Assembly (NCBI GenBank): GCA_037144075.1 | Contig: JBAWXM010000115.1 | Span: 1-13,968, forward strand | DNA length: 13,968 nt | Reading direction: 5' to 3' | Origin: CAIPAT01 sp037144075 | Lineage (GTDB): Bacteria > Verrucomicrobiota > Lentisphaeria > Victivallales > Victivallaceae | Program-made: the position numbers and the translations under genes | The notes under the pieces: generated by a model | What the model saw: the letters and a program-made list of their open reading frames with translations, nothing else | Databases searched by the model: none | Told to the model about the DNA's origin: nothing | Shown: positions 1 through 5,744 of the stretch, one piece after another | Position numbering within the stretch: position 1 is the first letter of the stretch | How the letters are laid out: each line of letters starts with the position of its first letter

Positions 1-27
1 CGCCTATGGCGCCGCCTCCGGCGGGTA

Positions 28-115
28 AACTTCCAGCTTGAGAAAGAGAATCGCAAGCAGGGATGCTTGCGGTACTTTGAAAGAAATATAGTACCTCAAG
101 CTTCCAGGCTTGAAG
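28..115. repeat. Inverted pair of small palindromic elements plus a half copy
   Basis: Copy A (52-71) is a perfect 8-bp hairpin, CGCAAGCA/TGCTTGCG with loop GGGA, followed by GTACT. Copy B (90-115) lies in the opposite orientation: AGTACC, then stem TCAAGC/GCTTGA (96-101 with 108-113) and loop TTCCAG. When B is reversed the two copies share a CAAGC-n-GCTTG core followed by GGTACT. The outer blocks GGTACT (71-76) and AGTACC (90-95) are also inverted repeats of each other, so the whole unit could fold as one large cruciform. A half copy (CTTCCAG then CTTGA) lies at 30-41. This architecture resembles REP/BIME-type intergenic elements. Because it sits just past the stop of the DUF2062 gene, it may also act as a transcription terminator or mRNA 3' stabiliser. 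There is no U-run, so a classical terminator is not shown. Confidence 0.6.
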
Positions 116-119
116 AGGA

Positions 120-644
120 TTATATTTTATTGCCGGCGTCAAGTTTGGCCTGGCGTTTCTGCATCCGCTGCTCATGGCGTTTTTGCTGATATTTCGCGGT
201 AAGGCGGTGCGCGATGAAATAGCCGGGTATCGCCGAGATGATTCCCATGAAAGCCCCGCCGGCGAAAAAAGCCAGTACCAGATGCGTTCCCAGTTGATAA
301 ATCGCGTCATAAGACGGATTGAGCATGATTTCTTTCAGCGAAGTCTTTATCTGCTCATAAAACAGTGGTTTGCAAATCAGATAGCCGCCAATATAGCATT
401 GCGCCGGATAGATAAAAGGAATTGTAAAGTTATTAGTGATGAATGTGCCGACAAACGCGGCAATGCGCGAGCCTCTGAACAGGAACGCCAGCGGGATTGC
501 CGCTGCCGCCTGGAAAAAGCAAGGAACGAAGAAATTGACAAACAGGCCCACCGCCCAGCCGCGGGCGATAAAATCCGGCGTGCCTCTTTCCCGTAGTATC
601 TTATAGTACCAGTATGCGACTGAACGCTTTTTTAATCTCTTCAT
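120..644 (-). CDS. DUF2062 family membrane protein
   Basis: A 174-residue protein recognised as DUF2062 from its overall pattern. It has a basic, aromatic start with a GTPDFIARGWAVGLF segment (about residues 21-35), a hydrophobic stretch rich in small residues with FVGTFITNNFTIPFIY (about 64-79), a second membrane segment near residues 120-145, and a highly basic tail. About three to four membrane segments are likely, so it should be an inner-membrane protein. The biochemical role of the family is unknown; in other genomes it occurs alone or fused to glycosyltransferases. The start is supported by AGGAG (bases 650-654 on the opposite strand) five bases before the ATG. It is the last gene of the minus-strand cluster, 60 bases after the membrane gene upstream. 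Cotranscription is inferred from spacing only, and no functional link to the MTA genes is visible. Confidence 0.8.
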   Translation of the reverse strand: MKRLKKRSVAYWYYKILRERGTPDFIARGWAVGLFVNFFVPCFFQAAAAIPLAFLFRGSRIAAFVGTFITNNFTIPFIYPAQCYIGGYLICKPLFYEQIKTSLKEIMLNPSYDAIYQLGTHLVLAFFAGGAFMGIISAIPGYFIAHRLTAKYQQKRHEQRMQKRQAKLDAGNKI

Positions 645-704
645 TCCAGCTCCTGATTATTGGGTACAATTTAAAATAACTCCGGAACGGGATTGCCGCA
701 ACAA

Positions 705-1313
705 TCATTCCTTGGAAATTTTCACTTGGAAAATAACGCAGAGCAGCCAGCATGCAATCAGCACCATGCCCAGGAGCAGAAAGCATTTTGGAATACTAAG
801 CCAGCTTATCAGGAAAAATGATGTGAACAGTGTGCCGGCAATACTGCCGGCGGTTGACATGGCGTAAACATCGCCTGCGGCGGATCCGATTTTTTTACTG
901 TCTACTGCCCGTATTTTTACCAGAATCGGGATTACTGCCCCCATGAAAAAACATGGAATGAAAAAGAGAATCATGGAGAGCAGCAGCACGCTCATTCTGG
1001 AATCCAGTTCCAGTGAATAGATTGATTTGCAAAGGCGCTGTCCGTAAACCGGAAATGTGGTAATCAGCAATGCGGGAGAAATGATTATCCGGCGCAAAAC
1101 ATTTAAATCCGCCGTCTTATCGGCAATTCTGCCTCCCTGCTCATAGCCGAGAGCCAGGCCTGCCAGGAAAACCGAGATAATCGCTCCCCATACGTAAATC
1201 GAGCTGCCGTAATACGGCGACAGTACTCTGACGCCCAGGATTTCATAGCTCATCAGGGAAAATCCCATCAGAAATGCGATTGCATAGAGGATATTTTTAT
1301 TGGCAACATGCAT
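705..1313 (-). CDS. Six-helix membrane protein, stand-alone N-terminal half of fused MFS/spermidine synthase-like proteins
   Basis: A 202-residue integral membrane protein with about six helices (near residues 8-27, 38-57, 76-93, 107-132, 146-170 and 175-195). The segment MSYEILGVRVLSPYYGSSIY (residues 21-40) followed by VWGAIISVFLAGLALGY is the signature I know from the membrane domain of proteins annotated as fused MFS/spermidine synthase. The later segments FFMGAVIPILV and YAMSTAGSIAGT match the same domain. In those proteins a spermidine-synthase-like Rossmann domain follows on the same chain. Here the chain ends after the membrane part, and the soluble half is the separate gene immediately upstream. 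The ATG has AAGGA about ten bases before it, a rather long spacing. The gap to the upstream gene is 45 bases, consistent with one operon. The function is not established; it may anchor or serve as a channel or substrate pathway for its partner. Confidence 0.72.
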   Translation of the reverse strand: MHVANKNILYAIAFLMGFSLMSYEILGVRVLSPYYGSSIYVWGAIISVFLAGLALGYEQGGRIADKTADLNVLRRIIISPALLITTFPVYGQRLCKSIYSLELDSRMSVLLLSMILFFIPCFFMGAVIPILVKIRAVDSKKIGSAAGDVYAMSTAGSIAGTLFTSFFLISWLSIPKCFLLLGMVLIACWLLCVIFQVKISKE

Positions 1314-1358
1314 ATTATGTTTTTCCTTAATTTACGGTTCAAGCATAAATTTAAAGCA

Positions 1359-2336
1359 TTATTTCATAGTTTCAACCGGCGCAAAATCATCTTTTAAAAT
1401 AGTCGCTCCGCCGGTCATTGCTTTGAGCGCTTCCTCCGTCATTCTTGTGCTGAACATTGCTTTGAAATCCAGTTCCGGGTTTGATAGCTTTTCTAATTCC
1501 GCACATTTGGGCCTGATGGCGGCGTTGTCGAATTTCCGGTTGACCTGGGCAAACAGAATATAATTGGTCTGACCGGAGCAGACAAAGACCGCAAGATTCG
1601 GGAAAATGCGTTGAACAGTTTTAAGCTCACTGGCTATAAAGTCGGGTTTGCCCAGATTGGCGATATTGGCGGTCATCAGTCCCCCCGGGGTTAGAGATGC
1701 AAATATTCTCCGGTAGAATTCTTCGGTAGTCAACTGGAAAGGAATGTTTTCGGCGCTATAGGCGTCAATGAAAATTATGTCGTATTTGACTTTATTCCGG
1801 TTGATGAAATCGCGGCCGTCGCCAATGGTTATATTAGTATTATCATCTTTTTTGAAAGCAAAATACTGCGCCGCGATGCCGGGAATCTCTCCGTCAATCT
1901 CGATGACGTCAATAATGGTTGCCGGGAAATGTTTACGGATGAAGCGCGGTATGACGCCGGCTCCGAGCCCGATGAAAAGCACCCGCCGCGGATACTGATC
2001 TGTACATTGCAGGAAAAGCGTTGTATATTTACAGTAATTGGAAATCAGTTCATCTGGTGATTCCGGATTCCATATTCCCTGAGAACCGCGATTGGGATTG
2101 AAGACCAGATGACGCCAGCCGTTTTCACCTTTCTCAACTGTCACCAGAAAATAGAGCGTCTGCTTTTCCAGCAGTATCTCCCGCTGTTCAGGATGCGGCA
2201 GAAAAAAGTTATTGATACTTTCCCAGAAGCCTGGTTTGCCGCGGCTGATTGTGCCGGAAGCTTTCTCCTGCGCTGGACAGGTCAAGACTGGAGATATAGC
2301 CGCAATGACAATTGCGATGCGAATATATTTTTTCAT
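1359..2336 (-). CDS. Exported or anchored spermidine synthase-like protein
   Basis: A 325-residue protein. I chose the ATG at 2336 because AAGGA lies four bases upstream and the chain then begins with a basic MKKYIR and a hydrophobic stretch (to about residue 19), giving a signal peptide or anchor. A longer version starting at 2372 would directly abut the mtnP stop and lacks a ribosome site. The rest is a SAM-type Rossmann fold: FIGLGAGV (121-128), VIEID (144-148), GDGRDF (172-177), FIDAYSAENIPFQLTTEEFY (189-208) and the family-typical end DDFAPVE (316-322). True aminopropyltransferases carry GGGDG at the first motif and an Asp-rich DxxDP loop. Here these are GLGAG and DAYSAENIP, so classical spermidine synthase activity is uncertain. 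It lies 36 bases after mtnP, whose substrate MTA is the by-product of aminopropyl transfer. The membrane half of the usual fusion follows as the next gene. Confidence 0.75.
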   Translation of the reverse strand: MKKYIRIAIVIAAISPVLTCPAQEKASGTISRGKPGFWESINNFFLPHPEQREILLEKQTLYFLVTVEKGENGWRHLVFNPNRGSQGIWNPESPDELISNYCKYTTLFLQCTDQYPRRVLFIGLGAGVIPRFIRKHFPATIIDVIEIDGEIPGIAAQYFAFKKDDNTNITIGDGRDFINRNKVKYDIIFIDAYSAENIPFQLTTEEFYRRIFASLTPGGLMTANIANLGKPDFIASELKTVQRIFPNLAVFVCSGQTNYILFAQVNRKFDNAAIRPKCAELEKLSNPELDFKAMFSTRMTEEALKAMTGGATILKDDFAPVETMK

Positions 2337-2372
2337 AAAGTCCTTAACTGTCCGCGATTCCGCCGTGCGCAT

Positions 2373-3254
2373 TTATTTGACATATTTGCCGATAATCGGC
2401 TGAAGTTTTTTTCTGGTTTCCGGGTTCATGGCGTCCGGACTGGTGATAATGGCGCAGGCGAGGGCGCTGGGACAGGCGCAGGCGCGTTTCAGATTTTCAA
2501 TTTTTGCCGCCACCCGCCTGATGATGTCTTTGGAAAGCGCGGTATTGGCGACGAGATGCCCGATGACCATATCCACAGTAACGTGGTCATGATCCGGATG
2601 CCAGCAGTCATAGTCGGTGACCATCGCTACAGTACAGTAGCATATTTCGGCTTCTCTGGACAGCTTGGCTTCCGCCAGATTGGTCATGCCGATGACAGAC
2701 CAGCCCATTGCACGGTAGAATTTGGATTCAGCCATGGTGGAAAACGCCGGACCTTCCATATTGACATAAGTTCCGCCGTCGTGAACAACTCTGGAAGTGC
2801 TGTCTGAAGCTTTTACGGCTTCCGTCGCCGCTGCTGTCGCGAGTTCAGCCAGTTCCGGACATACGGGGTGGCCGAATGCGATATGTCCGACGATGCCGCT
2901 GCCGAAGAAAGTATGTTCGGAACCGCGTTTGGTACGGTCAAAATACTGGTCAACAATGACGACATCACGCGGTTTCATGTTTTCTTTCAGACTGCCGACC
3001 GCTGAAATACTCAGTATATGGGTAACACCAAGTGTTTTCATGGCATAAATATTGGCGCGATGGTTAAGTTCACCAGGCATCAGCGGATGTCCCTGGGCGT
3101 GCCGCGGCAGGAAAACTACTTCAACCCCATGTATGCTGCCGCAGACAAATTTGTCGGACGGAGGCCCGAACGGAGTGTCTATCTGCTGCTGTTTTATGTC
3201 TTCCATGCCTTCAATCTGATAAAGTCCGCTGCCGCCGATGATGCCAAGTTTCAT
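2373..3254 (-). CDS. mtnP: 5'-methylthioadenosine phosphorylase
   Basis: A 293-residue cytoplasmic enzyme of the purine nucleoside phosphorylase family (MTAP branch). It splits 5'-methylthioadenosine with phosphate into adenine and 5-methylthioribose-1-phosphate. Visible motifs are IIGGSGLY (5-12, phosphate loop), LPRHAQGH (49-56), SISAVGSL (82-89), NMEGPAFSTMAES (165-177, nucleoside/phosphate site), GMTNLAEA (189-196) and TDYDCW (213-218). The paired Asp of the last motif mark 6-aminopurine specificity in MTAP enzymes. Length matches the family (about 280-300). The ATG at 3254 has GGAG seven bases upstream and begins MKLGIIGGSG as in homologues; a TTG start eight codons earlier is possible but has no better support. 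It is the first gene of the minus-strand cluster. 5'-Deoxyadenosine may be a second substrate, as in some relatives. Confidence 0.93.
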   Translation of the reverse strand: MKLGIIGGSGLYQIEGMEDIKQQQIDTPFGPPSDKFVCGSIHGVEVVFLPRHAQGHPLMPGELNHRANIYAMKTLGVTHILSISAVGSLKENMKPRDVVIVDQYFDRTKRGSEHTFFGSGIVGHIAFGHPVCPELAELATAAATEAVKASDSTSRVVHDGGTYVNMEGPAFSTMAESKFYRAMGWSVIGMTNLAEAKLSREAEICYCTVAMVTDYDCWHPDHDHVTVDMVIGHLVANTALSKDIIRRVAAKIENLKRACACPSALACAIITSPDAMNPETRKKLQPIIGKYVK

Positions 3255-3363
3255 TGAATATCTCCAGGTTGTTGTCAATTGCGCTTTAAATTAATTATTC
3301 CATAAATATATTATCTCAAAGGAACAATGTAAAACAGATGAATTTATTTTTATGGAGAACTTC
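3255..3363. promoter_or_regulatory. Divergent mtnP / aldolase promoter region
   Basis: These 109 bases separate two divergent start codons and turn sharply AT-rich between about 3286 and 3320. For the plus-strand aldolase, TTGTCA (3272-3277) or TTGCGC (3279-3284) could serve as -35, with AT-rich hexamers such as ATAAAT (3302-3307) or TATTAT (3309-3314) as -10. For mtnP, AT-rich -10-like hexamers lie in the same stretch on the other strand. None is a strong consensus pair, so exact promoters are not resolved. Ribosome sites are clear for both genes (GGAG at 3354-3357 for the aldolase). A shared control region for the two genes is plausible from the layout alone. Confidence 0.4.
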
Positions 3364-4002
3364 ATGTCTGACATAGATGCAATACGCGAGGAAGTCGCAT
3401 ATTTTATGCGCCGCCTTTACACCCAGCAGCTCACAACAACTTCCGGTGGCAATATATCGGCCAGATCCGGAGATGTTGTGCTGATTACACCTTCAGCGCT
3501 GGATAAGGGCAGAATTACGCTGGAGCAGATCGGCGTGATGGATATGGAAGGTAATATGAAAACAGAAAACCTCAAACCTTCCATTGAAACCCGTCTGCAT
3601 CTGGAAATATACCGCCGCCGGCCGGATGTGTCGGCGGTAGTGCATGCTCATCCGCTGGCATCCAGCGCCTATGCGGCATCAACGCGGAAGATCAATACCA
3701 CTCTGCTGGCTGAATCTTATGCCATAGTGGGCGAAATTGCGTATGCTGGATACCATTGCATCGGCACATCTGAGCTGGCCTGTGAAACTGCCGCTGCGGC
3801 TTCCGCCGCCAACTGCGTGATTATGAAAAATCACGGCGCGCTGGCAGTCGGCAGAACACTGCTGGAAGCGTTTGACCGGCTGGAAGTGCTGGAAAACACC
3901 GCCAGAATCAACCTGATTTGCGAGTCCGTATTGAAAGACCGGGTTTCGCCGCTATCACCGTCTGAACTCCGCGGGCTTGACGTGCTGATGGGAAGGGTTT
4001 GA
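3364..4002 (+). CDS. Class II (zinc) aldolase, L-fuculose-phosphate aldolase-like; possible methylthioribulose-1-phosphate aldolase
   Basis: A 212-residue class II aldolase/adducin-family enzyme. The start at 3364 follows GGAG by six bases; an ATG four codons earlier overlaps that site and is less likely. Family hallmarks are TSGGNISAR (26-34), ITPS (41-44), the catalytic-acid segment KPSIETRLH with Glu75, the zinc pair in VVHAHP (His94 and His96) and the third zinc ligand in KNHGAL (His157). All line up with fuculose-1-phosphate aldolase (Glu73, His92, His94, His155). Such enzymes cleave a ketose-1-phosphate to dihydroxyacetone phosphate plus an aldehyde. It is divergent from mtnP, and in the DHAP shunt a similar aldolase (Ald2) cleaves 5-methylthioribulose-1-phosphate, so this substrate, or 5-deoxyribulose-1-phosphate, is a reasoned guess. 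Methylthioribulose-phosphate dehydratase (mtnB) is a related alternative, but the HAHP region looks more like an aldolase. L-fuculose-phosphate remains possible. Confidence 0.85.
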   Translation: MSDIDAIREEVAYFMRRLYTQQLTTTSGGNISARSGDVVLITPSALDKGRITLEQIGVMDMEGNMKTENLKPSIETRLHLEIYRRRPDVSAVVHAHPLASSAYAASTRKINTTLLAESYAIVGEIAYAGYHCIGTSELACETAAAASAANCVIMKNHGALAVGRTLLEAFDRLEVLENTARINLICESVLKDRVSPLSPSELRGLDVLMGRV

Positions 4003-4008
4003 TCCATT

Positions 4009-4036
4009 AGTAGCAAGCAATTTCTTGCTTTTGCTT
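4009..4036 (+). terminator. Hairpin with T-rich tail after the aldolase gene
   Basis: AGCAAG (4012-4017) and CTTGCT (4024-4029) form a 6-bp stem with loop CAATTT, followed by a T-rich but interrupted stretch. It lies seven bases past the aldolase stop and could be a weak intrinsic terminator. The arrangement GTA then GCAAGCA then TTGC also resembles a degenerate copy of the palindromic element at 52-75, read on the opposite strand. The interrupted T tract makes efficient termination uncertain. Confidence 0.4.
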
Positions 4037-4053
4037 TACATTAAGGCTATATT
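4025..4053 (+). promoter_or_regulatory. Candidate mcsA promoter
   Basis: TATATT (4048-4053) matches the -10 consensus at five of six positions and lies 17 bases after TTGCTT (4025-4030), a weak -35 with only the TTG conserved. This would start transcription near 4060, leaving a leader of about 30 bases before the mcsA ATG. The -35 overlaps the 3' arm of the hairpin above. It is a prediction from hexamers only. Confidence 0.3.
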
Positions 4054-4090
4054 TGTAGGATTAACGTCATTGCAAGAAAGGTTAGAGGAT

Positions 4091-4639
4091 ATGTTGTGTG
4101 ACGGCTGTAAAAAAAATGATGCGACTATTCATATTCAGGAAATTATCAACGGACAGAAGAAAACTATTCATTTGTGCGGCGAATGTGCCGCCAGGAAATC
4201 CGGGGACAATCCGGCGATGGAAATCGGAGGCTTCAATATTGCGGAAATGTTATATAATCTGACCGAAAAGCTGAACATTCCGGGGTTTCAGCAGGCATTG
4301 CAGCAGGGCGGGGGGGCTCCTGCACAGGAAAAGGCGCTGGTTTGTCCAGCCTGCGGCTGGACTACCGAAGGCCTGAGAAGCAGCGGACGGCTTGGATGTC
4401 CGGAATGTTACAATACTTTCAGGGATATTCTGGAAGCGGCTCTGGAGAATATGCACCGCGGCAAACTTCATGTCGGTAAAAAACCTGGTTCTGACAGTTC
4501 TGATGAATCGCCAAGGCTTATGCTGGAACTGATGAATTATCAAAAAGAACTTGAAGAACTAATTCAGCGTGAAGAGTATGAAAAGGCCGCGAAAGTGCGC
4601 GACACGATCAATGAACTGAAGAAAAAAATTAAAAAGTAA
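4091..4639 (+). CDS. mcsA: McsA, zinc-binding activator of protein arginine kinase
   Basis: A 182-residue protein starting MLCDGCKKN at 4091. The upstream extension to 4025 lacks family similarity and a ribosome site, whereas AAAGG (4077-4081) and AGAGGA (4084-4089) precede 4091. Four CxxC pairs are visible: Cys3/Cys6, Cys29/Cys32, Cys85/Cys88 and Cys103/Cys106, the expected two zinc-finger units of McsA. The C-terminus (about 148-182) is a charged UVR-type coiled coil containing EEYEKAAKVRDTI. In Firmicutes McsA binds and activates the kinase McsB and takes part in stress and metal response, feeding substrates to ClpCP. mcsB begins 11 bases after its stop, so the two are surely cotranscribed. 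The usual partners ctsR and clpC are not adjacent. Length is typical of the family. Confidence 0.92.
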   Translation: MLCDGCKKNDATIHIQEIINGQKKTIHLCGECAARKSGDNPAMEIGGFNIAEMLYNLTEKLNIPGFQQALQQGGGAPAQEKALVCPACGWTTEGLRSSGRLGCPECYNTFRDILEAALENMHRGKLHVGKKPGSDSSDESPRLMLELMNYQKELEELIQREEYEKAAKVRDTINELKKKIKK

Positions 4640-4650
4640 TTTCAGGATTT

Positions 4651-5733
4651 ATGGCTATGGACAACAAACAGAAAATAGACAGTCTTCTGAAACATAAAGT
4701 CAGTTGGCTTGAAGACAGCGGCCCTGATGATGATATCGCCATCAGTTCCAGAATCCGGCTGGCAAGAAATATAAAAGGCACACCTTTTCCGATAGCGGCT
4801 TCGCCGGAGCAGTTGAATAACATCAGAGGCGCGATCCGGATGGCAGTGGAAAAATCGAATTGTCTTGGCGCTTCTGCGCTTTGTTTCGAGATGGAAACTC
4901 TGTCGCGCTGGGAAAAAGAACTGTTGCTGGAAAGACGCCTTGTCAGCAATGAGTTTATTGCCCGTGACGTCGGGGCGGCATTGATTGTGAAACGCAATGA
5001 ATCGGCCGGGGTTATGATCAACGAGGAAGACCATATCAGAATGCAGGCGCTTTCTCCGGGATTTCAACTGGAGGAGGTATGGAAGAATATCTCTAAAATT
5101 GATTCCCTGCTGGAAAAACATCTGCCTTTCGCTTATGATTCCAAGCTCGGATATCTGACTTCATGTCCAACTAATGTCGGAACCGGCATGCGCGCTTCGG
5201 TAATGCTGCATCTGCCCGGACTGGTGCTTTCCAGTCAGATCAATGCCGCAATCCAGGGAATCACCAAGCTTGGTCTGGCCGTCAGAGGTATTTTCGGCGA
5301 AGGTTCGGATAACCAGGGGAATCTGTTTCAGGTGTCCAATCAGAGCACGCTCGGCGAATCTGAACAGCAGATTATGGACCGGTTATGCGGCGTCATCAAA
5401 CAGTTGATCAGCCACGAGAAAAACGCCCGGCTGACGCTTATTGAAAAAAATCAGCATTTTCTGCTCGACCATGTGGGCCGTGCATACGGCATACTCCGGC
5501 ACGCATATGTTCTTTCCAGTGAAGAGGCGCTGAATTCACTGTCCGACATCAGAGTCGGCGTGGATATGGGGATGTTTTCAACGGTGAATCTGCATACTGT
5601 AAACGAATTATTTCTGACTATTCATCCTGCGCATCTGCAGAAGTTCGCCGGCAAGGAATTGAACGCTGAAGAACGTGATATTTTCCGGGCGGCGATGGTT
5701 CGTGACCGGCTTAAAAACCTCAAGAATACTTAA
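4651..5733 (+). CDS. mcsB: McsB, protein arginine kinase
   Basis: A 360-residue ATP:guanido phosphotransferase-family kinase that phosphorylates arginine side chains in proteins, marking them for ClpCP or altering regulators. Motifs seen are ISSRIRLARN (31-40, nucleotide-binding arginines), INEEDHIRM (123-131), SCPTNVGTGMRASVMLHLP (171-189, with the Cys172 region typical of the family), FGEGSDNQGNLFQVSNQ (215-231, catalytic Glu region) and RDIFRA at 342-347. The last is the RDxxRA motif of the allosteric phospho-arginine pocket, so the regulatory site is present. This separates it from metazoan arginine and creatine kinases. The ATG at 4651 sits three bases after AGGA; the in-frame ATG at 4657, nine bases from the same site, may be the true start, changing only two residues. 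It is operonic with mcsA upstream and the sensor kinase 11 bases downstream. Confidence 0.95.
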   Translation: MAMDNKQKIDSLLKHKVSWLEDSGPDDDIAISSRIRLARNIKGTPFPIAASPEQLNNIRGAIRMAVEKSNCLGASALCFEMETLSRWEKELLLERRLVSNEFIARDVGAALIVKRNESAGVMINEEDHIRMQALSPGFQLEEVWKNISKIDSLLEKHLPFAYDSKLGYLTSCPTNVGTGMRASVMLHLPGLVLSSQINAAIQGITKLGLAVRGIFGEGSDNQGNLFQVSNQSTLGESEQQIMDRLCGVIKQLISHEKNARLTLIEKNQHFLLDHVGRAYGILRHAYVLSSEEALNSLSDIRVGVDMGMFSTVNLHTVNELFLTIHPAHLQKFAGKELNAEERDIFRAAMVRDRLKNLKNT

Positions 5734-5744
5734 GGCTGCAGTTT

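Noticed and set aside
1..190. Open reading frame running in from the left edge, possible end of a gene
   Set aside because: It runs through the palindromic repeats and then into the DUF2062 gene on the other strand; the translation looks like repeat-derived noise.
2277..2336. Lipoprotein signal (VLTC) in the spermidine synthase-like protein
   Set aside because: Threonine just before the cysteine is a poor lipobox residue; a plain signal peptide or anchor is the safer reading.
2109..2807. Long open frame on the plus strand across mtnP and the spermidine synthase-like gene
   Set aside because: It runs antisense to two genes with clear family motifs, has no recognisable domain and no convincing ribosome site.
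3364..4002. Calling the aldolase mtnB
   Set aside because: Both are class II aldolase-fold, but the HAHP zinc segment and the region after it look like aldolases, and the other mtn genes that accompany mtnB are absent here.
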